Assembly (NCBI GenBank): GCA_003222395.1
Contig: QHWB01000031.1
Location: 250,501 to 314,500 of the forward strand
DNA: 64,000 nucleotides
Source of the DNA: Acidobacteriota bacterium
Lineage (GTDB): Bacteria > Acidobacteriota > Vicinamibacteria > Vicinamibacterales > CAVVIG01
Reading direction: 5' to 3'
Shown: positions 33,048 through 41,264 of the stretch, in pieces
How positions within the stretch are numbered: position 1 is the first letter of the stretch
How the letters are laid out: every line of letters begins with the position of its first letter
Made by a program: the position numbers and the translations under genes
The notes under the pieces: model-generated
What the model saw: only the letters and a program-made list of their open reading frames with translations
Databases searched by the model: none
What the model was told of the DNA's origin: nothing

Positions 33048-33314
33048 CTACTTGCGATAACGCCGGTTGCGCGCTTCGAATCGCAAGACGTCGGCGAGGG
33101 CGATGCGGAATAAGTGCGTGCCGACTTTCCAGACAGGCAGGGTTCCCTTGTCGATGAATTTGTAGATTGTCGTGCGTCCCAGCTGCCATCGGCGCGCGAG
33201 CTGAGAAACGGTGAGCCACGCTGGCTCACCCGCGTGTCTGCGCGACAACGGTTTTAGTGTTCCTGACCGTGCCGTTGGACGACGAGACGAGCGACCGCGG
33301 GTCTTTGTCCCCAT
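33048..33314 (-). CDS. Excisionase-family helix-turn-helix protein, copy 2
   Basis: This 88-residue protein is a close paralog of the protein at 32529, with the same core WLTVSQLARRWQLGRTTIYKF and ending ARNRRYRK. The DNA of the two copies is about 80 percent identical by eye over 180 bp (about 32531-32709 and 33051-33229), so they come from a tandem duplication. The divergent N-terminal 30 residues are basic. The domain binds DNA; the target is unknown. It may regulate the nearby cluster or be left from an integrated element. Confidence 0.65.
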   Translation of the reverse strand: MGTKTRGRSSRRPTARSGTLKPLSRRHAGEPAWLTVSQLARRWQLGRTTIYKFIDKGTLPVWKVGTHLFRIALADVLRFEARNRRYRK

Positions 33315-33784
33315 GGCGCAGCCCGGCCTACAACGTACCGAATTGAAGGTTTCGCATGTTCGTGTACCCGTTCGTGATGCAGATCGGGTGCCGACCTCCG
33401 ATCGAGATCGCTCAGGCTCGATCCCACACGTTTCGGAATGACGTGCGAGCCTCAGTGCCGAGAGATATCGACTCGCGAGCCCAAAAGTCTGCGGGCGGGC
33501 GTACTTCGTGATCTCGTGTCCAGTTGTGTCAGTTTCTTGACGTTCGGAACACGAAGGCGCACAACGGAGGCGCGCTGGTTACCGCGGGTCGGCAGTCGCT
33601 GACATCGCGTGCACGGCGATCGCACCGAACGCGATGCGCGCTGCGCTCTGTGGGTCCGTTCGAAAACAGCTGATGGTGAAAGAACGCGAATCAGTTGGCG
33701 TACCGGGACCGGTCGAGATGATCGAGCTCGTGGGTCACCTGCGCGAGCTGAATCGTGTCGGAGGCGATGTTCGAGTCGAGTGTG
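33315..33784. other. Gene-poor stretch before the second permease gene
   Basis: No gene is supported in these 470 bases. The sequence is less GC-biased than the neighbouring genes. A plus-strand frame starting at 33634 (MRAALCGSVRKQLMVKE...) runs into the permease gene in another frame and resembles nothing known to me. No convincing promoter or terminator was found. Confidence 0.4.
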
Positions 33785-36307
33785 ATGAAAAAGGAGTTGC
33801 CGTCGTTAACATCAGCGTTCGCGGCCGCGTCTTCATCACCGTTGGAAACCCTACTGCACGACGTTCGCTACGCCCTCCGGACGTTTGCCCGGATGCGCGG
33901 CGTCGTCGCCGTCGCCGTCGTCACGCTCGCGCTCGGCATCGCGGCGACGACGACGATGTTCAGCGTGGCGTACGCGGCGCTGCTGCGGCCGCTGCCATTC
34001 ACCGCGGTCGATCGACTGGTCATCCTTTATATAAACCGTTCGACTCCTCGCGAGGGCACGGTCCGCCTCCGATGGTCGAAACCGGTGATTGACATCGTCG
34101 GGGCGGTCGCTCCCTACGCGTTCGAATCGATTGCGACCTTCACCTCCACCAACATCAGCCTGAGCGGCGGCGAGCAGACGCCGGAGCAGGTCGACGGCGA
34201 GACCGTGTCGCCGAATTACTTCGACACGCTGCGCGTGTCGCCGATCGCCGGCCGCCTGTTCGCCGGCGAAGACGACGCCGTCGTTCTGATCAGCGAGCGC
34301 CTCTGGCGCCGACGGTTCAATGCCGATCCGTCCATCGTCCGGCGCACTATCCGGCTGAACGACGACCCGCTGACGGTTGCCGGCGTGCTGCCGGCGTCGT
34401 TCACGGGGCTGAACGGCAAGGCGGACGTGTGGATCCCGCGCGCGCTCGCGCCGCGGCTGATTTACTCGGACTATCTGACGACGCCGCAGCATTTCATCAG
34501 CGTCGTCGCGCGGCTGCGCGCGGGCACGACGCTCGGGCAGGCCAACGCCGCGCTGGCGACGATCGGTCCGAGGCTCGCCGACGCCGACGGCCCGCGCGAT
34601 GCCCGATGGAGCGCGATGGCGCTGCCGATCGGCGACGCGCGCATCGATCCGACGCTCCGGCGCTCGGTGCTCGTGCTGCTCGCTGCCGCATCGTGTGTGC
34701 TGCTCATCGCGTGCGTGAACGTGGCGGGACTGCTGCTCGCCCGGGCGCGCACGCGCGAGCGAGAAATGGCCGTGCGGCTCGCGATCGGTTCGAGCCGCGG
34801 CCGGCTCGTGCGGCAGCTCCTCACCGAAGCGCTGCTGCTCGCGGTCGCGTCCGCGGCCTTCGGCGTTCTGCTCGCGGAGTGGGGCGTCGAGGTCTTCGCC
34901 CGCACGTCGCCGGCAATCATGGCGTCGGCGCGCAACGACTACGGGGTCTTCGCGCCGTTTGCCGCGCCGGCGTTGGACGTGCGCGTCCTGCTGTTCACGC
35001 TGCTGATCACCGTGGCCACGACGATCGCCTGCGGCCTGACGCCGGCGCTCCAGGCATCGCGGGCGACGTTCGTGCCCGCCTTGAAGGAAGACGTCCGCAC
35101 CGGCGGCCGGCGCCGCGCGCTCGGCGGACTCGTGATCGCCGAGGTGGCGCTCGCGGTGCTGCTGCTGACGGCGTCAGGGCTGCTGCTCGAAAGCTTCGCC
35201 GGGATGCAGCAGCTTCGCGCCGGCTTCGCGCCGGACGGCGTGCTGACGTTCTGGGTCCGTCCACCGAATTCGCGGTACGCGCCGGCTGATGGACCGGCCA
35301 TCATCGAGCGTGTGCTCGCGCGGATCGAGCAGGTGCCGGGCGTCGTCTCCGCGGCGGTCAATCGCGCGACGCCGTTCATGGGCGGCGCCCGGACGACGGT
35401 TTTCTTTCCGGACAGGCCGGTCGATCCGCGAAACGCGCCGTCCGTCGGACGGCACTACGTCTCGGCGGCGTATTTCCGCACGCTCGGCGTGCCGCTGGTT
35501 GCCGGCCGCCTGCTGACGGCGGCCGATCGCAAGGGGCGTCCGCCGGTGACGGTCATCAACGAGACGGCGGCCCGCCGCTTCTGGCCGGGGGCGAACCCGA
35601 TCGGCAAGCGCGTGTGGTTCGGATCGGCGACGGGATTTACTGATCCTTCCAATCCGGTGGAAGTGGTCGGCATCGTCGGAGATGTGCCGTACGATGGCGC
35701 GGCGTCGGGCTCTGCGTTCTCTGCGTTCCATCCAGATTTCTACACCTCGTACCTGCAGTTCTCCTATCCCGACACGATCGTCCTGGTCAAAACGCGCGGC
35801 GACACGGCCGCGATTGTCCCGGCCCTGCGCAGCGCGGTCGCGTCGGTCGACCAGTCGATGCCGATTTTCGATCTGCAGACCCTGGACGAGCGCGTCAGCG
35901 TCGCGCTCGCGCGGCCGCGATTCAACGCGAGCGTCGTCGCGCTCTTCGCCGGCGCCGCGCTCCTGCTCGCGGCGATCGGCGTCTACGGCATGCTGTCGTA
36001 TTCCGTGTCGTCGCGCCTGCGCGAAATCGGCATCCGCCTCGCGCTCGGCGCCGATGCGGCGCGCGTCCTGCGGCTCGTGCTCGCCGACGGCCTGCGACTG
36101 ACCGCGGCTGGCTGCGCCATCGGATTGGCCGCCGCGCTCGTCGCGTGGCGGCTGCTGCGCGGCTGGCTGATTGGCGTCGCCGATCTCGATCCGCGGCTCC
36201 TCGTCTTCGTCGCAGCCGCGATGGCGCTCGTCGCGTCGGCCGCCGCGCTTCTGCCCGCGCGGCGCGCGAGCGCCGTCGATCCGGCGATCGTTCTGCGCAA
36301 TCTATAA
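33785..36307 (+). CDS. ADOP-type MacB/FtsX-like ABC transporter permease
   Basis: This protein of about 840 residues is a second duplicated permease. It lacks the helical prefix of the one at 1144. After a short Ser/Ala-rich start it goes to LLHDVRYALRTFARMRG, a first membrane segment and MacB core (about 60-270), three membrane segments (about 290-430), a second core (about 460-670) and the final FtsX unit with three segments near 705-820. The tail ARRASAVDPAIVLRNL is typical. No ATPase or PadR gene is adjacent. The start is uncertain: GTG 33755, ATG 33767 and ATG 33785 are in frame. The TAA stop overlaps a TATAAT sequence. Confidence 0.88.
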   Translation: MKKELPSLTSAFAAASSSPLETLLHDVRYALRTFARMRGVVAVAVVTLALGIAATTTMFSVAYAALLRPLPFTAVDRLVILYINRSTPREGTVRLRWSKPVIDIVGAVAPYAFESIATFTSTNISLSGGEQTPEQVDGETVSPNYFDTLRVSPIAGRLFAGEDDAVVLISERLWRRRFNADPSIVRRTIRLNDDPLTVAGVLPASFTGLNGKADVWIPRALAPRLIYSDYLTTPQHFISVVARLRAGTTLGQANAALATIGPRLADADGPRDARWSAMALPIGDARIDPTLRRSVLVLLAAASCVLLIACVNVAGLLLARARTREREMAVRLAIGSSRGRLVRQLLTEALLLAVASAAFGVLLAEWGVEVFARTSPAIMASARNDYGVFAPFAAPALDVRVLLFTLLITVATTIACGLTPALQASRATFVPALKEDVRTGGRRRALGGLVIAEVALAVLLLTASGLLLESFAGMQQLRAGFAPDGVLTFWVRPPNSRYAPADGPAIIERVLARIEQVPGVVSAAVNRATPFMGGARTTVFFPDRPVDPRNAPSVGRHYVSAAYFRTLGVPLVAGRLLTAADRKGRPPVTVINETAARRFWPGANPIGKRVWFGSATGFTDPSNPVEVVGIVGDVPYDGAASGSAFSAFHPDFYTSYLQFSYPDTIVLVKTRGDTAAIVPALRSAVASVDQSMPIFDLQTLDERVSVALARPRFNASVVALFAGAALLLAAIGVYGMLSYSVSSRLREIGIRLALGADAARVLRLVLADGLRLTAAGCAIGLAAALVAWRLLRGWLIGVADLDPRLLVFVAAAMALVASAAALLPARRASAVDPAIVLRNL

Positions 36308-36362
36308 TGGCCGCCCGCGATGCGCGGCCTCCGATATGCGCGCCGCGCGTTGAGTCTTCACC

Positions 36363-37604
36363 ATGAATGCACAACGCGTCATCGACGATCTTCGCGAGCT
36401 GGCTGCCCGCACCTCGACGGCAGACGGGGCGCAGCGGCTCGCGTGGGGTCCGGTGTGGCGCGAGGCGCGCGACTGGTTTCGCGGCAGGATCGCGGAGCTC
36501 GGGCTGGGCGTCGACACCGATTCGGCCGGCAACAACTGGGTCGCCCTTCCCGGCGCGTCGACGAAGACGGTGATCGTCGGCAGTCATCTCGATTCAGTGC
36601 CGAACGGCGGATGGCTCGACGGCTGCCTCGGCGTCATGGCGGCGCTCGAGGCGCTGCGCATGCACGCCGCCGCAAAACCGGCCGTGACCCTGAAGCTGGT
36701 CGACTGGGCCGACGAAGAAGGCGCGCGGTTCGGCCGCAGCCTGCTCGGATCGTCCGCGGCGGCCGGCAGCCTCGATATCGACATGGTGCGCGAGCTGACG
36801 GATCGGCAGGGGACGAGGCTCGTCGACGCGCTCGCGGAGAACGGCGTCTCGCTCGAGCGCATGCGCGACGCGCATCGCGAGCTGAAGGCGATCGACGCGC
36901 GCGCCTACCTCGAGCTGCATATCGAGCAGGGACCGGTGCTCGAGTCGATGAACAAGTCGACCGGCGTGGTGCTCGGCACGTTCGGGGTCGAGCGGAACAC
37001 GCTCCGTTTCACCGGCCAGGCGGCGCATTCCGGGTCGACGCCGATTCCGATGCGGCGCGACGCATTCCTCGCGGCCGCGCAGACGGCGCTCGAATGCCGC
37101 GAGATCGCGAAGCGCCATTCGCGCCCCGGAGCGGGCGTCGTCTGCACCGTGGGCGTCGTCGACGTCGAACCGAAGATCGTGACCGCCGTGCCGGGCGTAT
37201 GCGAGATCTCGCTCGATCAGCGCGCGCTCGATCCCGACGCGCTCGCGGCGATGCTGCGCGACGCGCATGCCGCGGCCGATCGCGCGGCCAGGGACAACAA
37301 CGTGGCCGTCGAGTGGCGGCCGCTGTGGCGGATCGATCCGCGTCCGTTCGATACGGCGCTGGTCGGTCTGTGCGAGGAAGCGGTCCGCGAGGAGACCGGC
37401 GACGCGCCACGCCTGCCGTCAGGTCCGCTGCACGATGCGGCCGAAATGGTGCCGCACATGCCGGTCGTGATGATGTTCGCGTGCTCGTCGAACGGTCTGT
37501 CGCACTGCAAGGAAGAAGACACGCCGATCCCGCATCTGGAGAAAACGATCCGCGCGTACCTGCGGCTCGTTCAGAAGACCGTCGCGCACGTGGCGAACGC
37601 GTGA
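36363..37604 (+). CDS. M20-family Zn-dependent amidohydrolase (allantoate/carbamoyl-amino-acid hydrolase type)
   Basis: This 413-residue enzyme belongs to the hydantoinase/carbamoylase branch of the M20 metallopeptidases, which hydrolyse allantoate, ureidoglycine-like or N-carbamoyl amino acids. Metal motifs are SHLDSVPNGGWLDG (His75, Asp86) and DEEGARF (117-123). HIEQGPVLE lies before the dimerisation insert, and SGPLHDAAEM, which supplies substrate residues, comes near the end. Length and motif order fit AllC/HyuC proteins. No other purine- or pyrimidine-catabolism genes are adjacent, so the substrate is open. A TATAAT sequence at 36303-36308 overlaps the end of the previous gene but lacks a -35 box. 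Confidence 0.9.
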   Translation: MNAQRVIDDLRELAARTSTADGAQRLAWGPVWREARDWFRGRIAELGLGVDTDSAGNNWVALPGASTKTVIVGSHLDSVPNGGWLDGCLGVMAALEALRMHAAAKPAVTLKLVDWADEEGARFGRSLLGSSAAAGSLDIDMVRELTDRQGTRLVDALAENGVSLERMRDAHRELKAIDARAYLELHIEQGPVLESMNKSTGVVLGTFGVERNTLRFTGQAAHSGSTPIPMRRDAFLAAAQTALECREIAKRHSRPGAGVVCTVGVVDVEPKIVTAVPGVCEISLDQRALDPDALAAMLRDAHAAADRAARDNNVAVEWRPLWRIDPRPFDTALVGLCEEAVREETGDAPRLPSGPLHDAAEMVPHMPVVMMFACSSNGLSHCKEEDTPIPHLEKTIRAYLRLVQKTVAHVANA

Positions 37605-37633
37605 ATCGCGTCCGGCGCGCCGCACGATGACCG

Positions 37634-37639
37634 TATAAT
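37634..37639 (+). promoter_or_regulatory. -10 box of a small membrane protein gene (leaderless type)
   Basis: A consensus TATAAT ends 8 nt before the ATG at 37648. No ribosome binding site is present, so a leaderless mRNA is likely. A -35 box is not evident. Confidence 0.5.
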
Positions 37640-37647
37640 CCCGCGGC

Positions 37648-37818
37648 ATGCGAAATCTGTGCTGGTTGTTGATTGGTCTCGCGGCGCTCGCGTTCGCGGT
37701 GGGCACCACGATCGCATTCAGCCATTCGGTGTTTCTGCTGGAACCGGTCGGCTACTGGCGCGGCGCTGTCGGATTTCTCTTGTTCGCAATCGCCTTGCGG
37801 ATGATGAGCAGAGAATGA
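37648..37818 (+). CDS. Small two-segment membrane protein
   Basis: This 56-residue protein begins MRNLCWLLIGLAALAFAV and ends IALRMMSRE. It has two hydrophobic segments (about 4-20 and 38-51) separated by a polar loop with HSVFLLEPVGYWRG. A consensus -10 box lies 8 nt upstream, which supports expression. It stands between the M20 hydrolase gene and the convergent exported-protein genes. I do not recognise a family; the role is unknown. Confidence 0.6.
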   Translation: MRNLCWLLIGLAALAFAVGTTIAFSHSVFLLEPVGYWRGAVGFLLFAIALRMMSRE

Positions 37819-37861
37819 TCGGATCGTTTGTCGGGATTATTCAGGGGGCAGCGAGCCCGAA

Positions 37862-38545
37862 TCAGTGCGTGACGCCGCCGCTCTGCTGGGGACGCGGATC
37901 GCCGACGTGCTGGCCGTTGATCGTCTCGTACTGGTAGGTCATCTTGAAGGTGGAGCGTCCTGCGATGAGCACGCTCGCTACTGATTCGATCGACACCGGG
38001 ACGCGCACGCCGGCAATTCTCTCGTAGCGCCGCACGATCTCGACGCGGCGCGTCCAGAACGACGGCGCCTTCGACAGCGTCCCTTCGATGCGCCGCAGAT
38101 CCCCTTGGTCGGGCTCGACGAAGATGGCGCCTTCGACGAGCAGCACGTCCTTGCGGCGCGGCGTGATCGCGACCGCCGCCAGCCCCTCGGGTCCGAGGCC
38201 GCGCTCGAGGAACGTGTAGTTCTCCGCCGTCAGCGATGCGCGCTGCGGCTCGCGCGCCGCCCAGATCCGCTGTTCGCCCTCGAGCGCCGCGCGCAGTACC
38301 TTCTTGCGCACGTATCCGCTGCCGCCCTCGGCGACGATCTCGAACTGGAGCCCGTGCTCGTCGTCGAACTCCGTCCACGCGTCCATCCAGCCGCTCGCGC
38401 CGAACTTCGTGTTGCGCGCCTCGAGATGACGCAGCGCGCGGTACGCGACCGCCGGGCTGTCTCCACGCGCGAGAAAACGCTGGAGCGCGGCGCCCTGAAA
38501 CGTGACGAGCGCGGCGACGAGCAGATATGGAAGAGTGAAGGTGAT
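37862..38545 (-). CDS. Exported LolA-like/DUF protein, paralog A, without a canonical start codon
   Basis: This protein is a paralog of the one at 38555-39292. Shared blocks are RALRHLEARN, PRRKDVLLVEG, SFWTRRVEIVR and LIAGRSTFKMTY. Similarity and a signal-peptide-like stretch (TLPYLLVAALVTFQGAAL) extend upstream to the TAA of paralog B, but there is no ATG, GTG or TTG in frame before the ATG at 38386, which lies inside the conserved region. I propose an ATC start near 38545, giving about 227 residues; the strict alternative is 38386 (174 residues, no export signal). The function is unknown; the beta-rich pattern recalls outer-membrane lipoprotein-sorting folds. Confidence 0.55.
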   Translation of the reverse strand: MTFTLPYLLVAALVTFQGAALQRFLARGDSPAVAYRALRHLEARNTKFGASGWMDAWTEFDDEHGLQFEIVAEGGSGYVRKKVLRAALEGEQRIWAAREPQRASLTAENYTFLERGLGPEGLAAVAITPRRKDVLLVEGAIFVEPDQGDLRRIEGTLSKAPSFWTRRVEIVRRYERIAGVRVPVSIESVASVLIAGRSTFKMTYQYETINGQHVGDPRPQQSGGVTH

Positions 38546-38554
38546 GTGGAAATT

Positions 38555-39292
38555 TTAACGCAGTTCCGCCGTGCGCCGCTGCGGTTGTGGATCGCCGACG
38601 TGGTGGCCGTGGACAGATTCGTATTCGTAAGTCATTCGGAAGGTCGACCGTCCCGCAATGAGGATGTTGGCCACCGATTCGACGGCGACCGGCATCCGGA
38701 AGCCCGCAAAGCGGCGAAACCATCTGACGATTTCGACGCGGCGCGTCCAGAACGAAGGAGACTTCGACAGCCGTCCCTCCAGCCGCACCAAATCGCCGTC
38801 GTCGGGATTCAAGAAGATCGATCCGTCGACGAACAGGACGTCCTTTCGTCGCGGCTTCACCTGCAATGACACGAGGCCGTCCGGCTGCTCGCCGCGATCT
38901 TCAAAAACGTAATTATCGAGCGTGAAGCCGGCGCGGTCGGGCGCGCCCGATGCCCACATCTCGGCTTCCGTCTTCAGCGTCGCCCTGAAGACGCGCGACC
39001 GGATGTAGTCCGATCCGCCTTCGCCGACAATTGTGTAACGGAACCCGGACCGATCGGCTTCGGTCCACACATCCATCCACGCCGTTTTGTCGAACTGATC
39101 GTTGCGCGCCTCGAGATGACGGAGCGCGCGCACGTCGGATGGCGTTGGATCGCTGAGCGCGAAGAACCGATCGAGGACGTTGGAGCGGCCGGCTGTGGAA
39201 GGCGAGGCTTCAATCAAGCGATCGGCTGCACCAACGGGTGCCAGGAGCGCGACCGCGAATCCCGCGGCGAGTACGCTATGGCTGAGCCGCAC
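38555..39292 (-). CDS. Exported LolA-like/DUF protein, paralog B
   Basis: This 245-residue protein starts with a signal peptide (RLSHSVLAAGFAVALLAPVGA). Its conserved blocks are ALRHLEARNDQFDKTAWMD, GFTLDNYVFED, KPRRKDVLFVDG and SPSFWTRRVEIVRWF. The C-terminal half is beta-rich with periodic charged residues. The start is GTG at 39292. Its TAA is followed directly by the frame of paralog A, so the pair arose by tandem duplication and is co-transcribed. The family is common in Acidobacteriota but I know of no function. Confidence 0.75.
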   Translation of the reverse strand: MRLSHSVLAAGFAVALLAPVGAADRLIEASPSTAGRSNVLDRFFALSDPTPSDVRALRHLEARNDQFDKTAWMDVWTEADRSGFRYTIVGEGGSDYIRSRVFRATLKTEAEMWASGAPDRAGFTLDNYVFEDRGEQPDGLVSLQVKPRRKDVLFVDGSIFLNPDDGDLVRLEGRLSKSPSFWTRRVEIVRWFRRFAGFRMPVAVESVANILIAGRSTFRMTYEYESVHGHHVGDPQPQRRTAELR

Positions 39293-39372
39293 GCCTCAGG
39301 AGAAGCAATTCGCGCGCCCAGCGGAACCGGCCGAATGGCGCGCAGAGACCGCAGAGAAATCTTCTCCTTGTA

Positions 39373-40527
39373 TCAACGATCTCTGCGGTTGCCCGCGCGC
39401 AATGCACTGCGCGCCCGAACGACCAGCGCGCGCGCTTCTTCGCTCGTCGCGGCGAGCGCCGTCAGATGTCCCATCTTTCTTCCCGCGCGAGCCGTTGCTT
39501 TTCCGTACAGATGAAGTTTCACGGAAGGAAAGGCGAATACGGCGGACCAGTCGGGCTCCCCTGACTCCCAGAGATCGCCGAGGATGTTCGCCATCGCGGC
39601 CGGCTGAAGCGCGTCCGGCGATCCGAGCGGCAGGCCGCAAATCGCGCGCAGCTGCTGCTCGAATTGGCTCGTGCGGCACGTCTCAATCGTGAGATGACCC
39701 GAGTTGTGCGGCCGAGGCGCCAGCTCGTTCACCATCAGCGATCCGTCGCGCGCGATGAAGAACTCGATGCACAGGATGCCGACGTAATCGAGCGCCGCCA
39801 TGACGCTTCGCGTGACGTCGACGGCCTGCCGCGCCGTCGGCGTCGGCACGCCGGCGGGCATCACCGATACGTCGAGGATGTGGCGATCGTGCGCGTTCTC
39901 GATCGGACCGAAATGCGACCATTCGCCGCCGGCGGCGCGCGCGCCGATGACCGAAATTTCGCGGTCCAGGTCGATGAACCGTTCGAGGATGGCTTCGGCG
40001 CGACCGAGCGACGTCCAGGCGGCTGCGGCGGCGTCGCGCGAGGCGACTTTCACCTGACCTTTGCCGTCGTAGCCGAACGCCGCCGTCTTCAGCACGGCGG
40101 GCGTGCCTACGTTATTAATAGCCGCCGCAAGCTCCGTCTCGGTCCGCACCGGCGCGAACGGCGTGACCGGCAGCCCGAGATCGGCGACAAACGTCTTCTC
40201 GCGGATCCGGTTCTGCGCGACGTGGAGCGCGCGGCCGTTCGGACGCACGAGCGCGCGCGACTCGGCCGCTTCGGCCGCCGCCGCCGACACGTTCTCGAAC
40301 TCGAAGGTGACGACGTCGACGGCGCTGGCGAAGGCGCGGACGGCATCGAGATCGTCGTACGACGCGTTGATTTCGACGTCCGCCACTTGTCCCGTCGGCG
40401 TGTCGTCGTCCGGGGCGAGCGTGTGCACGCGGTAGCCGAGACGGCGCGCCGCCATGGCGAACATGCGGCCCAGCTGGCCGCCGCCAAGGACGCCTATCGT
40501 GGATCCGGGGGGGATGACGCGGGACAT
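39373..40527 (-). CDS. purK: 5-(carboxyamino)imidazole ribonucleotide synthase PurK
   Basis: This 384-residue ATP-grasp enzyme makes N5-CAIR from AIR, bicarbonate and ATP in purine synthesis. The N-terminus has IGVLGGGQLGRMFAMAARRLGY. The ATP-grasp core has KTAAFGYDGKGQ and VKVAS, and the catalytic region ILCIEFFI and VNELAPRPHNSGH. Length and motifs match PurK. The gene follows purE after 54 nt that contain an 11-bp inverted repeat. It acts with PurE, which moves the carboxylate to C4. Confidence 0.95.
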   Translation of the reverse strand: MSRVIPPGSTIGVLGGGQLGRMFAMAARRLGYRVHTLAPDDDTPTGQVADVEINASYDDLDAVRAFASAVDVVTFEFENVSAAAAEAAESRALVRPNGRALHVAQNRIREKTFVADLGLPVTPFAPVRTETELAAAINNVGTPAVLKTAAFGYDGKGQVKVASRDAAAAAWTSLGRAEAILERFIDLDREISVIGARAAGGEWSHFGPIENAHDRHILDVSVMPAGVPTPTARQAVDVTRSVMAALDYVGILCIEFFIARDGSLMVNELAPRPHNSGHLTIETCRTSQFEQQLRAICGLPLGSPDALQPAAMANILGDLWESGEPDWSAVFAFPSVKLHLYGKATARAGRKMGHLTALAATSEEARALVVRARSALRAGNRRDR

Positions 40528-40550
40528 TACATTGCAGATTGATGATTGCA

Positions 40551-40581
40551 GATTGCTGATTGATCGCAGAAATCAGCAATC
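40551..40581. repeat. Hairpin and short tandem repeat between purE and purK
   Basis: GATTGCTGATT, a 9-nt loop and its exact complement lie between the purE stop and purK start. Just to the left a 14-nt unit (TGCAGATTGATGAT) is repeated. It is a folded spacer in the transcript and has no terminator U-tract. Confidence 0.6.
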
Positions 40582-41070
40582 TCACAATCTCTGTTGGCGC
40601 ACATCAGCAGCCATGTCGTCGCGGTACTTCTGCAGCTTCGCGCGCAGCTCGGGCCGCGCCGTCGCCAGAATCGCGACGGCGAGCAGGCCGGCGTTCGCGG
40701 CGCCCGACGCGCCGATGGCGACCGTCGCCACCGGCACCCCCTTCGGCATCTGGACGATCGAGAGCAGCGAGTCGAGACCGTTCAATGCGGCGCTCTTCAC
40801 CGGGACGCCGATGACCGGCAGGATCGTGTGCGATGCGACCATCCCGGGAAGATGCGCGGCACCGCCGGCGCCGGCGATGATCACTTCGATGCCACGCCCT
40901 GCGGCGAGCGATGCGTACTCGGCCATCCACGCGGGCGTCCGATGGGCGGAAACGACCTGGCATTCGTGCGGGATTCCGAATTCGGACAGTACGTGATCGG
41001 CGGCGCTCATCGTCTCCCAATCCGATTTGCTGCCCATGATCACGCCGACGAGCGGCCGCGTTTCCGGCAC
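40582..41070 (-). CDS. purE: 5-(carboxyamino)imidazole ribonucleotide mutase PurE
   Basis: This 162-residue class I PurE converts N5-CAIR to CAIR. The motifs [13 protein letters not shown] (9-21), SAHRTP and [11 protein letters not shown] form the nucleotide and catalytic sites; the His in AHRTP and the His in AAHLPGM are the active-site residues. The start is GTG at 41068-41070. No clear ribosome site is seen. The gene leads the purE-purK pair and is divergent from the M16 peptidase gene, with a tandem repeat array in the region between. Confidence 0.95.
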   Translation of the reverse strand: MPETRPLVGVIMGSKSDWETMSAADHVLSEFGIPHECQVVSAHRTPAWMAEYASLAAGRGIEVIIAGAGGAAHLPGMVASHTILPVIGVPVKSAALNGLDSLLSIVQMPKGVPVATVAIGASGAANAGLLAVAILATARPELRAKLQKYRDDMAADVRQQRL

Positions 41071-41098
41071 GACGTTATTTCATCATGATCGTCTGTGG

Positions 41099-41250
41099 AG
41101 CGCGAGTCTTTCAGACGGGCGCGAGCCTTTCAGGGTTGTAGCGCGAGCCTTTCAGGGGTGTAGCGCGAGCCTTTTCAGGTTGTAGCGCGAGCCTTTCAGA
41201 GTTGTAGCGCGAGCCTTTTCAGGTTGTAGCGCGAGCCTTTCAGGCGAGCG
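41099..41250 (+). repeat. 22-bp tandem repeat array
   Basis: Five clean units of TGTAGCGCGAGCCTTTCAG plus a 2-4-nt linker begin at 41137, 41159, 41181, 41203 and 41225, an exact 22-bp period. Two shorter, degenerate units begin at about 41099 and 41117. The array fills the region between purE and the M16 peptidase gene and ends directly before the peptidase gene's -10 box. The same core occurs at 13377, 58490 and 62317-62464. Confidence 0.85.
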
Positions 41251-41256
41251 TAGAAT
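41251..41256 (+). promoter_or_regulatory. -10 box of the M16 peptidase gene (leaderless type)
   Basis: TAGAAT ends 8 nt before the ATG at 41265 and begins right after the last GCGAGCG of the repeat array. No ribosome binding site is seen. Confidence 0.45.
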
Positions 41257-41264
41257 CGAGGCTC

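Noticed and set aside
33634-34092. A 152-codon frame upstream of and overlapping the second ADOP permease gene
   Set aside because: Its second half is an out-of-frame reading of the permease gene, and the first half shows no known domain.
36303-36308. TATAAT as promoter of the M20 hydrolase gene
   Set aside because: It overlaps the stop codon of the permease gene and lies 54 nt from the ATG without a -35 box. It may work, but the evidence is too weak for a feature.
41099-41250. CRISPR array
   Set aside because: The units are 22 bp with linkers of only 2-4 nt, so there are no spacers, and there are no cas genes. The same holds for the 24-bp array at 62345.
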